Part shown: positions 1 to 10,819 of the stretch, one piece after another
How positions within the stretch are numbered: the first letter of the stretch is position 1
Layout of the letters: every line of letters starts with the position of its first letter
From: Epiperipatus broadwayi
Taxonomy: Eukaryota; Onychophora; Udeonychophora; Euonychophora; Peripatidae
Direction of reading: 5' to 3'
Length of the DNA stretch: 64,000 bases
Assembly: GCA_028023455.1 (NCBI GenBank)
Contig: JAQFVV010006208.1
Location: 10,460,963 to 10,524,962, forward strand
The notes under the pieces: model-generated
Seen by the model: only the letters and a program-made list of their open reading frames with translations
The model's database searches: none
What the model was told of the DNA's origin: nothing
Made by a program: the position numbers and the translations under genes

Positions 1-90
1 CTAATTGTAGCGAATTTTAAATGCCATAAACCTATTTCAGAGTTTTTTGAAATTTTCTAGCTATCCCCCCTTAATTCAACACTAAATAAT

Positions 91-430
91 CGCTAACGTG
101 GGCTTTGAACGTTCCATCATCAGATTTTCAATGAAATGGATGGCTGAAGAGTTGTGGGTTGGAGTAGTTTGAAACCTGTCCATTAAAGTAAGAAGATTGG
201 CTATCTTAATATAAAGCTGAGCACTTATTGTATATATGTGTGAGGATAGTAATCTGGACCAACTGATGATTGCTGGTTTAGCAAGAAATACGTATATTGG
301 TGATTATTTATCTTTTCAACATGTGTATGATCAGGTGGGTCAGCAATATGAGATGGCATGGAGGGTTGAGGGTTATGTGAAAGTCTGAGTTCGAATCCCT
401 TATGTGCAGGTGTGTGTAAGCCTGTACAGC
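91..430 (+). mobile_element. E2 fold-back family copy with hammerhead
   Basis: One arm of the E2 repeat, running from the segment that starts gggctttgaacgttcc to the segment around gagttcgaatccctta. The same sequence recurs in either orientation near 3.65, 14.4-14.9, 31.1-31.5, 34.3-34.6, 57.7-57.9, 61.1-61.7 and 63.5-64.0 kb. It carries the hammerhead described at 250-306. The gagttcgaatccc segment resembles a tRNA B box, but I see no matching A box. Confidence 0.8.
250..306 (+). ncRNA. Hammerhead ribozyme, type I, E2 family
   Basis: The parts appear in order. Stem I 5' strand is TAATC (250-254) and CCAA (259-262). The core box is CTGATGA (263-269). Stem II is TTGCTG-GTT-TAGCAA (270-284), then GAAA (285-288). 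Stem III is the palindrome ATACGTAT (288-295), followed by position 17 = A (296). The stem I 3' strand is TTGG (297-300) and GATTA (302-306). Stem III has no loop, so cleavage would favour a dimer. Predicted cleavage is after 296. Every conserved core base is present; activity is inferred. Confidence 0.72.
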
Positions 431-1319
431 GTATTAATTTATAATAAGCAAGTTAAATTTCCTCACTGTTATATTAAACATTCACTTTTGACAAAATATA
501 ATTTGTCTAATTTAACACTTAAACTTTTATAAACAGATTCAAAGTTTTGCTGTGCTTGAGAGCCAAATCCCCCTTCCACGCACTTAATACACTTATACAT
601 TTTAATAAACCACAGACATAAATTGGTGTATATGTTGCACAACTGCTAAACTAAACATTAATTCCTTAATATGTATATATTCCAATTTTATTTAATCTAA
701 AACTCCGATGGAAAAAAAAAATTCTTTCAAACTATTCAAAACCAGCATTACTCTTAGTTCATCGATCTTAGGTTTCTTTAGAAGAAACTAAAGGTCACAA
801 TTTATATAACCCCATGTCCAATAATAGATGTAGTCCACAATATAGAATTATTCCAGAGTTGTCCAAGTATGAATAATCAAGATATTCACAATGATAATGT
901 TAATCAAATCGTTGGACTAGTTTTCTCAAAAGAAGCCCATCTTCAGTTGTTTTATACTATCCAAAATAATGAATTGAAAGCTTCAGACAACCTAAGATTT
1001 TGATTACAAACTAAACTGCCCACACATGATTCGACACTATGCCAGCAATTATATATTTTAATGATTTATTTGTATTTTAATGGTAACAATTTTTTTATTC
1101 TTTGGAAAAGGGATCACACACCACATTTAACATCTATATTAACACTAACAATGTATTCTATGTCTCTTCCAGAGTAGTAAGTAATTAATGAACAATCCAA
1201 TATTTCTATGTTGATGAAAACTAATAATTAAAAATTAATCTAACTATTGCCACTAAGTCAATCAAGATTAAAAATAATTTAATAGTTTAATATTCAGAAC
1301 TTTATAAGAGTTCATTCTC

Positions 1320-2135
1320 AAGTTTGCAAAAGTAGTTTTAGAGGAGAATAACATTGCTGATAATGCATACCTATACATATATTATCAACCATTAAGCTAT
1401 TAACAATCTCAAATTGTAGTCAAGGCAACCTTCTTCAACAATAAAGAGAGTATCATCTTTATCTATGGTCTTATATGTTTATATAGATTTTAATGATTGC
1501 AACCTTGACCTAGAAGTATGAGATTAATAATGCAAAGAAGCTTAAACAAACCTCATTAATAAGACAAATATAACCTGTTTTAAAAACAGTCTAATAATTT
1601 TAATCAATTTTAATTTCCAAATTCCATATAAAGTATAAATTTACCAAGACAATAAAGACAATTATTCGAGGCTTTATTAGATTTATAAATATAGATGATA
1701 ACAGTCAACTAATAAGCTATCAACAATCTAGAGTTGATTATCATTATTGTCTTAGTAAATATATACTTTATATGGTTTGTGGAAGTTATAAATGACTATT
1801 TATTAGTCAGCTTTCAGAATCTGGAAGTTATAGTTGATTATTTATTAGTCTGATTTCAGAACGGGTTATATTTGCCTGATTAATGAGGTTTATGCAAACT
1901 TCTTTGCTTTATTAATCTCACATTCCTTGATCAAGTTGCAATCTTTAGTATCTATATAAACATATCAGTTCATAGATAAAGTGATACCACCTTTATTGTT
2001 AAAGGAGGTCGTCTTGACTACAGATTAAGATGGCGATAGTTTAAGGATTGATTGTTATCATCTACATTTATAAACCTATTAAAGCCTTGAGTAGTTGGCT
2101 TTATTGTTTTAGTAAATATATATATATATGTATAA
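1320..2135. repeat. Long fold-back repeat
   Basis: Two arms, about 1380-1690 and 1715-2130, are imperfect reverse complements; for example aacctcattaataagac (near 1550) is mirrored near 1875, and the tail accaagacaataaag is mirrored near 1745 and 2110. No coding potential is seen. It ends some 30 bases before the acceptor of the plus-strand SLC22 terminal exon, so it sits in that gene's last intron. Confidence 0.7.
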
Positions 2136-2166
2136 TAATTTGATTTTTATTTATCTACTTGTTTAG

Positions 2167-2367
2167 GGAAGGATTGAACTTGGAATAACATATGCTATCT
2201 TAGGCCTTTTAACCTTGGTTTTGACACTTATGATTCTTGTGCTTCCTGAAACAATAGACTTGCCACCAATCACCTATCCCGAAGAGTATCAGAAAATGCC
2301 AACTGTCAATATTTTCAAATGGCCATTTGCCAATGAACCAGGAAAAGAATACCAAACTCAGACTTAA
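2167..2367 (+). CDS. SLC22-type transporter, terminal exon (plus-strand paralog)
   Basis: The exon follows a tttag acceptor (AG at 2165-2166) in phase 0 and encodes 66 residues ending at TAA (2365-2367). It begins GRIELGITY, has a hydrophobic stretch (last transmembrane helix), then LPETIDLPPITYPEEY and a polar cytosolic tail. The LPET motif after the final helix is typical of SLC22 transporters of the major facilitator superfamily, which move organic ions across the plasma membrane. It matches the terminal exon of the minus-strand gene (9013-9168) in phase, motif and spacing, including GRI-L, TY, LPET-DLP-I-YPE-Y and MP-V-I-K. The two are therefore paralogs with a shared intron position. I did not find the preceding exon in 1-2166; it probably lies before the window. 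Substrate cannot be told from this exon. Confidence 0.88.
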   Translation, partial: GRIELGITYAILGLLTLVLTLMILVLPETIDLPPITYPEEYQKMPTVNIFKWPFANEPGKEYQTQT

Positions 2368-2400
2368 AATACTGTATATGCACATTATATAAATTACGTT

Positions 2401-2406
2401 AATAAA
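2401..2406 (+). terminator. Poly(A) signal AATAAA
   Basis: AATAAA lies 34 bases after the stop codon of the plus-strand SLC22 exon, a plausible short 3' UTR end. AT-rich surroundings make chance matches common. Confidence 0.5.
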
Positions 2407-2409
2407 GAT

Positions 2410-3260
2410 TTGATTTTATAAATATTTTGCTACTTTAGAAGTTATTCTATTCATTACGTAATTACATGATCATTTGTTCCAAAGCTTCATCAAACACTTG
2501 CCTATGATGATTTTAGATTTTAATGAAGTGGCTAAGAATGTATCAAAGGAGTAGTCAAATAGCGATCTGCTGTACTAATTACTCCATAAACGATTATAAT
2601 TTCATAAATGTTCAACCACCTTAATTATTTTCCAATTACTAAAGTCAATAAATGAAGTTATTTAAAATTGTGTGGAAATTTTTTTTACTATAGATTAGTT
2701 AGTCACATGATTAGGTCAAGTATAACTGCATGAAAATTGCATTTTTATTTTTTGATTATTGATGAAAATTGCGATTTTGTGACCACCATTTTTTGTGACC
2801 ACCTGTTGATAATTGATGATATTTATCGCTTGGATGTGTTAGCAAGGGTTTTTGGAAGTTCTTAGAATTCAAAATTGTCCTGAGGGCATACTAAATCAAT
2901 ACCGATCAGTTTGTCAAATAAATAAATAAGAATGAATTCGATAAATTTCACATTTTGTAGTATTCTTCAATATCTAGAATATAAACCTTAATAATAATAT
3001 TATATGCAGTAGAAGTTGATGATCATCTATATCATGAATATTTCTAAAAGCTAAGTAACATGACTGTATTATGCCTGTTATTTATATATCCTTATTAAAA
3101 ATTTGATACATAGCTTAGATTATAAACCAAAATTATGTAATTGTTTATTAAAGTAAAGATAATACTATGTTTCATTACTTAGAAGATCATGGGACATTTC
3201 GGCACCAAAATGGCTGGTTGATCACAAAGTCAAATCCAAACTGAGATTTTTTTTACATTA
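2410..3260. other. Intergenic DNA, no gene seen
   Basis: AT-rich sequence between the plus-strand SLC22 gene and the duplicated segment that follows. I see no long open frame, recognisable domain or family shared with the rest of the window. Confidence 0.5.
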
Positions 3261-3264
3261 TTCA

Positions 3265-3975
3265 GCTGAGATTGAAATGCATCTTGGGGGTCATTTGTCT
3301 TCTATTGTATCTTAATTTTTATGATTTTAAAAGAATATGTGGAAGTGTTGAGGTTATTTAATATTACATAGGAAAGAGAAACGTGGATAACTGTGTGTGC
3401 TTAATTTAAAAAATCAGATATATTAATCTTTAACTGAGATTTAAAGTTTTATCTGTGCTAGGGACAATCTCCAGGTTAGTAAATGATTAGTAATAATCAT
3501 TACTATATTTATCTGAAGTGGGTGATGTCAAAGTTGCGGGTGGAGTGAATTTGATGCATGTAAATCAAAATATAACAATTTACTATTGATAAATACTCTA
3601 CATATAATAGAGATATATATAAGATATAGTGCCCTGGGCCAACTGATGAGTGCTGGTTCAGTATGAAATGCATCTTGCAGATCATTTGCTTTTTTTGTAT
3701 CTTTATTCATATGCTTTTAAAGGAATGTATGATAGTGTGCAGCCTATTTAATATATTTACAAAGATATTACACATAGGAAAGAGAACTAACAATAATCAA
3801 TGTGTGTGTGTGTTTAATTTAAAAATCAGATATATTAACCTTTAATTTTATATCTGTGCTAGAGATAATCTCTAGTTTAGTAAACAATTAGTGATAATCA
3901 TTATTGTATCTATCTGAAGTGGGCGGTGCCAAAGATGTCGGTGGAGTGAGTTTGACACTTGTAGATCAAAATTTT
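3265..3975. repeat. Diverged tandem duplication, with an E2 hammerhead piece
   Basis: About 3265-3575 and 3655-3975 are direct copies; shared landmarks are gaaatgcatctt, cataggaaagaga, aatcagatatatta, tctgtgctag and atctgaagtggg. Between them lies an E2 fragment (about 3637-3695) holding CTGATGA, a perfect six-base-pair stem II GTGCTG-GTT-CAGTAT type hairpin and GAAA. The stem I 3' side there is decayed, so this ribozyme is probably dead. Confidence 0.65.
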
Positions 3976-4171
3976 GATGGAAATGATCATAGACAATCAA
4001 ATGATAAGGCTAATCTTTACTAACGAAACGTTATAATAAAATCCACATTAACAATCCTTTTAACTGGTATGTATAAAAGTTAAAAATTTAATTTCAAAAT
4101 ATCTGTTTTTTTTACTTACCTTTAAAGCATTTATGAAAAAAAAAATTCTAATATTGTTGCATATTATGCTA

Positions 4172-4745
4172 CAAATACCTTGGTCAGATTATTAATACAG
4201 ATGGAAATATAATGGATGGAATTAATCATAGAATTAACCTGGGTTGGAGTGTTTTTGGTAGAAATAACTTGATACTAAAAGGAAATATGCCTATGTGTTT
4301 GAAAAGGAAGGTTTTTAATAAATGTGTTTTACCAGTTCTTACTTATGTATCTGAAACTTGGACACTTAATAGAAGAGCAATACGGAGACTTCAGACCACT
4401 CAAAGAAGTATGGAGAGATGCATCTTGGGAGTAAGAAGAAGAAATGGAAAATGTAATATACAGGTAAGAGAACAAACAAGTGTTATTGACCTCATTGAAA
4501 AAATTAAAAGACAAGTGGAGTTGGGCTGGAAATATTGCTAGAAGAGATGTTACTAGATGGACAATTGAAATCTTAAACTGGATTCCAAGAGATTGTAAAA
4601 GACCTAGAAAGAGACCACATGTGAGATGGATGGATGAAATAAGAAAGTGTGCAGGAGTGATGTGGAGAAGAGAAGCTAAAGATCAGAGAAGATGGATTAA
4701 ACTTGGAGATACCTTCATCCTGCAGTGGATTGATAATGGTTGATG
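4172..4745 (+). pseudogene. RTE-like LINE, 5'-truncated 3' end of reverse transcriptase ORF
   Basis: Two overlapping frames give a C-terminal RTE-type segment: HRINLGWSVFGRNN, then VLPVLTYVSETWTLNRRAIR, LQTTQRSMERCILGVRR, then, after a one-base shift, WSWAGNIARRD, RWTIEILNWIPRDCKRPRKR and VRWMDEIRKCAG. This W-GH-AR-D-RW pattern is the region after the RT fingers and palm in RTE elements. It ends in a TGATGATGATG run, typical of RTE tails. A longer copy with the same protein lies at 36840-38030 and a minus-strand scrap at 39065-39225. The frameshift and truncation show it is dead. Confidence 0.82.
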
Positions 4746-5057
4746 ATGATGTCTATACTACTATAGACTATTAATATAAAAGCTTAGAAAAATGGCAATG
4801 AAAACCATATTTATATTATTTCAAGAGCTGCACAGAATAGTTTGGGGAGCAACAATTTGCCACCATTGTTTTGCATCCTACATCATAAAAGGTTACAAAA
4901 ATTATAAACTCTAACACAATGACAAAACATTATGATATACAAAAGAAAGTCAAAAAGAAAATTAATTCTTGCGTTTAGTTTTTTATTTTTATTGAACTAC
5001 TCACATTTCATAAACTATTTTATTAAGTCAAATAATTTTACTTTTGGGAAATATATG

Positions 5058-5635
5058 TATTCAAGCACGAGTGCGTGTGCGGCGCAACTGTTCCCAAAAG
5101 CTATTAATACAAAATAGCTAACTAAAAATAATAAACTAGCTGAGCGCTTTCAAAGGATCTTGCCTTCATAATCATAGCTTGCTAATACATTTAATGATAT
5201 GCAAATATGCTAATTCCATTTTTTTGATAAAGCAAAGCACGTGTCCTTCCTGTTTATGGCATCGCAACAGAGCTCGCAACGATCCTTCTACCTATTCAGT
5301 TTTCTATCAGCACCAAAGCACAAGTCACCACGAGTGCATTCCGGACAATCCCACAATCGTGTGTAGAAAGAGACATGACCTCAAAAGAAAAATCAAAGAG
5401 GCTTTATTCATTTCATGAGACAACGATGCCATAAACAGGAAGGACACGTGCTTTGCTTTATCAAAAAAAAAAAATGGAATTAGCATATTTGCATATCATT
5501 AAATGTATTAGCAAGCTATGATTATGAAGGCATGATCCTTTGAAAGCGCTCAGCTAGTTTATTATTTTTAGTTAGCTATTTTGTATTAATAGCTTTTGAG
5601 AACAGTTGCACCGCACACGCAATCGTGCTTGAATA
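5058..5635. mobile_element. Palindromic Penelope-like element remnant
   Basis: Near-perfect inverted arms (5058-5266 and 5424-5635) surround a loop of about 157 bases. The plus frame of the loop and right arm encodes the end of a PLE GIY-YIG region: SVFYQHQSTSHHEC, RKRHDLKRKIKEA, then NDAINRKDTCFALSK, matching the C terminus of the element at 40890-43223. The outer arm carries GAAAGCGCTCAGC, the same terminal motif as the other PLE ends (GAAAGCGCTTAGC at 40770). This is a severely 5'-truncated copy with the inverted terminal segment common in PLE insertions. Confidence 0.82.
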
Positions 5636-5964
5636 AACTATTTTAATTATTATAAACTCATAATAATCGAATACTAAGAAAAGGTAATAGTGCTTTTGAC
5701 AGATCACTGCCAGAATCATAATGCTATTTTGTTTAGCTGTTGAAAATTATGTCAGTATATGGAAATGATTTATTATATAAATGATGCATTTAAATATTCC
5801 ATTTTATCAATAATGGAACACGTGACTCCTTTCTATTAATTGCATTTGAATCCTTTACAATTGTCCGTGCCTTCTTATATTTTTATTTTCTATCATCTCT
5901 TCCTGCACAACCATGCTTACATTAATAGGACAGAAAGTATAGCCTGTTATAAACTTGTGATAAA

Positions 5965-6209
5965 AAAAAATTGGAATTGTATTCATTTTGTTTAGCTCTA
6001 CTGGATAAGTATGTGTGCTGGGTGATTTTCATAGATCTAGTCACATGTGATTCTCCATAATACACAGAATTACAAAAGAGGGCGCTGCATGTAATTTTGC
6101 AAACTACTTGAGGGATATGCTCCCTTGGTATTTTGTTTTGTGTATTAGTTAACAAGTTGTTAATTGGTGGAGGCAATCTACAACTGCCCTTGTATGTGTC
6201 TGTGCACAT
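5965..6209 (-). pseudogene. PLE GIY-YIG nuclease fragment
   Basis: The minus strand encodes PREHIPQVVCKITCSALFC, then NSVYYGESHVTRSMKITQHT, aligning with the GIY-YIG start of the PLE at 42860 (HVVYKLACPQ then VYYGETRATINNRVAQHK). No RT domain is attached and no PLE termini are evident, so it is an old fragment of another copy. Confidence 0.7.
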
Positions 6210-6229
6210 ATGTGATATCTGGATAATTT

Positions 6230-7820
6230 TAAATTTAACAAACCTTTTTGCTTTACTACTAGTAAGGATGGAAATATAATTCTATTTTAGATATTTATTC
6301 ATTGTGAACTGCAGTGGCTGTTTTTTTAAAGCTGTGCCTGAGAAAAAAATGCTGATCGTCCAACATTATAGAAACTAGTTAAAAGGGAATAGAGCTGAGC
6401 ATGGCGTCAAATGGAAGTCCCACAAAAGTTCTACAAATAAGTAGTAGTTTGCTAATGCTGTACTAAAGAAGAGAAAAATATTAGTAGAAACCTTAAGAAA
6501 GATGAGAAATGTCTAAAGCAGTTGATATGATAAAGATGGAGTAGACTCCCTACACCAGTGCATCAGCTCAACTTTTCTATACTGCTGCCATGTACCTACT
6601 AACTCCAGCTGATGATGAACACCTAAATGCCTATGATCTGCTGAATTGAAGTCCTCGCCACCCTGTTGTCATGTTTTGTAGCACATCCAGAAGTCTTGAA
6701 GTCAGGATGAAAAAACCTGAAAATACCGGATGGTATAATTTTTATTATTATTTTATTTTTGTCTTTATGCTTCGATAAAAAATGAATTTTATTGATATAC
6801 ATATTTGGTTGCATTCCATGTATGTTGTTTATCCACAAAGCATTGGATTTTTCTCTTAAACCATCTTCACACATTAATTTTAAAAAGCTTAGATGTGTAT
6901 AGTATGTGTGTGTGTTTTCTTTTTATTTCTTGTAACACATATATGCGTATAGTATATTATTTTGATTTTGTCTCCATGTGCGTGATTGGTATACAAAATA
7001 CACGCTTTTAAAAATGTTTAACAAAGAAGTGGGAAGGATGCGTAGATGGGCACATATGTATATTTTTTGATATTTATATAAAATAAAAGTAATGTTTAAT
7101 CTGTGTGTGTGCGGATAGAAACTCAGACCATGTTATTCAAGGGTATTTAAATGAAATAAAAAGGGGTTACATATAAAATTAAAAAAGTTTATTTATCAAT
7201 TTTTTTTTTTCTCATAATCAAATATAATTTATTCGTGTATGTAAATGATGATGAGTTTATTAGGGGAAAATAAATGTTTATTTTAAATTATTCATTTGCA
7301 AGTAGTTCATTTGATTTGTTTCTCTCCAACTAAATTATATAATTGTATGTTTTTAAAATCAGATCACAATCCACTATTTCTCTGAGATAAGGAGTTCACT
7401 GAGCTAAATCCCATGGGATGATTCTTTACAGGGGGTTCTTAAAAAGTTTGTTGTCATGCTGATATCTTCGCTTTATGATTTTATGTGTTGGGTTGGTAGG
7501 GGTATATCCTTTCAGGCATGGGATATTCTCTTTCCGAAAGGTGGCACATAAAGGTAAGGTTCAAGTTCTGCCTTTCAAAGATGTGCTGTGGTCAACCTTA
7601 AGATATCCATTAGCATGGCAATAGATTTTGGTAAGAGAGAGATCAGGAAATATAACCAGCTTTGATTTGATCTCTCTCATTTAAGCTTCAATTCAATAGC
7701 TCTAATTCATTAGTTTTTAGAGTTTAAGATTGGGTTTGTGTTGCCGTCCATATTTTGATGTGCGACAATGTTCATTTTTGTGCACATTGGTAAAAATATG
7801 AAAAGGGGGGGGACCAGGAC
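6230..7820. other. Intergenic DNA, no gene seen
   Basis: No convincing coding exon. A more GC-balanced patch at about 6540-6690 and another at 7400-7660 read like old repeat pieces, but I could not assign them to a family. Short TG-rich runs occur near 6905 and 7100. Confidence 0.4.
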
Positions 7821-7829
7821 AATACATAT

Positions 7830-8345
7830 GTGTATGATATAATGAGAGTGCTAATAGCTCTAACAAGTTTTTATTGATAAATGCCGTAAGAGAAAGCATT
7901 TAGAAATTTCTGTATAGAACTATCCCTTATTCCCAAACTGGTTTCGAATTGGTGGCTCTCCTCAGTGAGGTGCTAGGATATTCAGACACTAGATAAATCC
8001 CATCTGTCTAACTTAAATAGCTATATGGGTCTGAACACACTTCAGCTACACCATATATTAAGCCACAAGAGCCAAATTATAATAATAAGGAAATCAAGCC
8101 ATACATCACATGACATAATTTAAGTTTGTATTATAAATGTAATATAATGAGCATGCTAATAGCTCTGACAAGCTTTTATCGATAAACACTGCAAGAAAAA
8201 GTATTTAAATATCTCTGTCTAGAATTATCCCTATACCCAAATCATTTTTGAGCTGATGGCTTGTTCAAGCTGCACGCTCATTATATTACATTTGTAATAC
8301 AAGCTTAAATTAAGTCACATGATGTATGACTTTATTTCCTTATAT
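7830..8345. mobile_element. E3 fold-back family, two copies
   Basis: A partial copy (about 7838-8080) is followed by a fuller one (8086-8340) whose ends are reverse complements: aaggaaatcaagccatacat at 8086 mirrors the end near 8340. The first copy holds, on the minus strand near 7925-7975, CTGAGGA then a hairpin then GAAACCAGTT, a hammerhead core with N7 = G. The E3 end segment recurs at 14150-14190 and 62985-63020. Confidence 0.7.
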
Positions 8346-8350
8346 ATATA

Positions 8351-8653
8351 AAAGAAATATTTTGCGGGTTCATCCGTGTTAAAAATTTTAAATAGTGATA
8401 TTCCGACATTTCAACTTGGTCACACAAGTCATCCACTGGGAGATGAAAGGTAGAAAGATGGTTGTAGAGGCACTACAATCACTGCTTTAAATAAATGTTA
8501 AAGTTTATTCAAATCAGTGATTGTAGTGCTTCTACAACCATCTTTCTACCTTTTATCTCCCAGTGGATGACTTGTGTGACCAAGTCGAAACATCGGAATA
8601 TCACTATTTCAAATTTTTAACACGGATGAACCCGCAAAATATGTCTTTTATAT
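8351..8653. repeat. Inverted repeat with 140-bp arms
   Basis: Arms of about 140 bases (8351-8491 and 8514-8652) are almost exact reverse complements around a 22-base centre. Each arm has a ccaagtcgaaacatcgg-type segment next to a small hairpin, as often seen at retroelement 3' ends. No coding sequence is present. The parent family is unknown. Confidence 0.75.
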
Positions 8654-8838
8654 ATACAACTGGTGAAAATCTTCATTTCAACATATATATATACATACAT
8701 ATACATAAGTATATAATATATGGCAAAGATACACGTGCTAGTAATTACCAATTTTTATTTCCATTTGATAATAATATTATATAATTATTTTATAAAAACC
8801 AAAAAAAAGTCTATATTAGATTTATTTGAACTAATCTT

Positions 8839-8844
8839 TTTATT
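8839..8844 (-). terminator. Candidate poly(A) signal of the minus-strand SLC22 gene
   Basis: AATAAA on the minus strand, about 170 bases past the stop codon at 9013. A second one lies at 8821-8826. Chosen by position only. Confidence 0.35.
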
Positions 8845-9012
8845 AATATTCTAATTCAAAAAGTATAGTACAAGCAGTTTTAGTGTGAAAAATAAATAAA
8901 TAAATAATATTTTTGATGGTTTAAAATGCAGATCTTAATATTTCAAAATCCTCACTCAGAACACAAAGCCACTTTTTAATTAGTATGTAATAGTTTTTGT
9001 TTAAGAAGATTT

Positions 9013-9168
9013 CTACTTTAAAATACGTACATGGGGCATCATATGGTAATTTTCAGGATACTTGATTAGAGGTAGATCAGTAGTTTCTGGAAGAAGTAAC
9101 ATGAATGGGGCTGTTAATACTGCAATTGCTCCCAAAACACAGTAAGTTGAAGCAAGTTGTATCCTTCC
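9013..9168 (-). CDS. SLC22-type transporter, terminal exon
   Basis: Last coding exon of the minus-strand gene, after a ttttcag acceptor (AG at 9170-9169), phase 0, ending at TAG (9015-9013). It encodes 51 residues starting GRIQLASTYCVLG, then a hydrophobic helix, LLLPETTDLPLIKYPENY and a short tail ending RILK. This is the final transmembrane helix and cytosolic C terminus of an SLC22 carrier. It follows the 73-nt exon at 15287-15359 across a 6.1-kb intron, and the phases agree. It is shorter at the C terminus than the plus-strand paralog (2167-2367). The ion carried cannot be inferred from sequence. Confidence 0.92.
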   Translation of the reverse strand, partial: GRIQLASTYCVLGAIAVLTAPFMLLLPETTDLPLIKYPENYHMMPHVRILK

Positions 9169-9534
9169 CTGAAAAGATTTAATTCACATATATTTATAAC
9201 ATTAGAAACTTCTAACAACATAAAAACGTTAGTGTTTTTCACAGAAAAAAATAACCACTAATTCTGTGCAAATGATATAGTAATTATTTTATCACTACTT
9301 CAATGGAAATTGATAGTACTATTCTAAACTTATACAAAAAACATAGAACACATTTAATGCAGTTGTTAATATATTATTCTACCATAAACTATTCTGAAAA
9401 AAAAAAGGAATTTTTTTAGGAAGTTGAAAGTTAACGTTTTAGATATCTGAACAATAATTAATTTAGTTAGATATCCAATTACTGGTCCAATAAATGAATA
9501 GCTATCTATTCTTCATTATTAAAACAAACAAAAC

Positions 9535-9610
9535 TGAGTGGCAATACTATATGGAGAGCTTTGCCTGTTTTAATAACAGTTATAAGCAAGCATAAGAAAT
9601 GGTGATCATG
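9535..9610 (+). mobile_element. E1 terminal fragment
   Basis: Contains actgagtggcaatactat, gctttgcctgttttaataac and the conserved end aagcataagaaatggtgatc of E1. Only the terminal part is present and no ribozyme is retained. Confidence 0.7.
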
Positions 9611-9805
9611 CGAAATTTATTCTTTGTTAATTGAAAGTTCTTAAACCAAAACTTATCTAGCCTTGTTGCTCTTTTATGGATGAAGAACTTTTGCCCTGCA
9701 ATGGATTATTTAATATCAGTTTATGAATACCTACATCAATTCACTTTGCTTACATATATGTATAGGCATTGTTGATTAATTATACATTTAGATACATATT
9801 TAATA

Positions 9806-10809
9806 CACCTGGGTCTCTTTTTACGCAGATTTATTTAACGCGATTTTGAAGTTACGTGATTCACGTTTCTTCGGAAGTCGAACCCCGATAATGCGCTATT
9901 ACTTTAAATAATAAATTTCACGCACTTACGTCATATTGAAAGTAATAGCACATTATTGGAATTCGACTTTCATCTTAGTAATTTCAATATTTTCAGTGCT
10001 TTATAATAGTAAGATTTTATGCAATAATGAAATTAAAATCATGATTTCCACATTTTATGTATACACACATTAAATTTTACAAGATTATAATGTAAATTTG
10101 TTCAAACATTGTGCGTGTTAATTTTGCATTTTAAATCACATTCTATTTTTGCTTTTTAAAAAAGAACGTAATCAATTATTAATCATTTAGTGTCCGCAAG
10201 TTTATTTTTAATTATTTTCTTATTAATGACACTAATCCCGAACGTGCTCTTAAATTCCAACGAGAACTAAATGGTTGTATGTCTGGATATCGCGAGCTTC
10301 ATAAACAATTAATAAAATCATCGTCTCAAAGATTAATTACTAATTACATTGTCACCAGAAAATCATTAACACAACATGAAAGTGAAGTTGGTGCTAGTTG
10401 TATTTCCTCTTGTGAAGAATCTGATTTTTTACCAGTTTGCAAACGAACCTGTTTATCGGCAAGTAGCGATAATAATTAAAATGTGTATAAAAAAATGTAA
10501 ATTACTGTACTGTAAATTATGCATAAAAATATATTATTTTGAATAAAATTAAATATTATAGTTAAAAAAAGTTTGTCTTGTATCAATTTTTTTCAAATTT
10601 GAAATTTTTTATTAGTCATATTTTATTTCGTTATTTTTTTGCGCGAATTTTAAAGTAATTTTACATTGGTGCTTTGCTTTTATGCGATTTTTGAAAAATC
10701 ACAGTTCGTATTCCCCCTTTTTCAAGGTAAGTTATGTCTATTTTTGCACGATTTCGTTTGCACATGTTTTCTGAGGAACCCATCTATTGCGTAAAACGAG
10801 ACCCAGGTG
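9806..10809. mobile_element. Tigger/pogo-like MITE, copy 1
   Basis: The terminal inverted repeats read cacctgggtctc inward from 9806 and, on the other strand, from 10809. A TA dinucleotide flanks each side (9804-9805 and 10810-10811), the Tc1/mariner-superfamily target duplication. Inside, 10210-10479 on the plus strand encodes PERALKFQRELNGCMSGYRE and QRLITNYIVTRKS, resembling the C-terminal tail of pogo/Tigger transposases. The DDE catalytic domain is absent, so the copy is non-autonomous. Copy 2 is at 24173-25397. Confidence 0.75.
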
Positions 10810-10819
10810 TATATGATTT

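Noticed and set aside
10279-10479. Small host gene
   Set aside because: It lies within a TA-flanked inverted-repeat element and a related, degraded version is in the second copy at 24896-25081; it is a transposase tail remnant.
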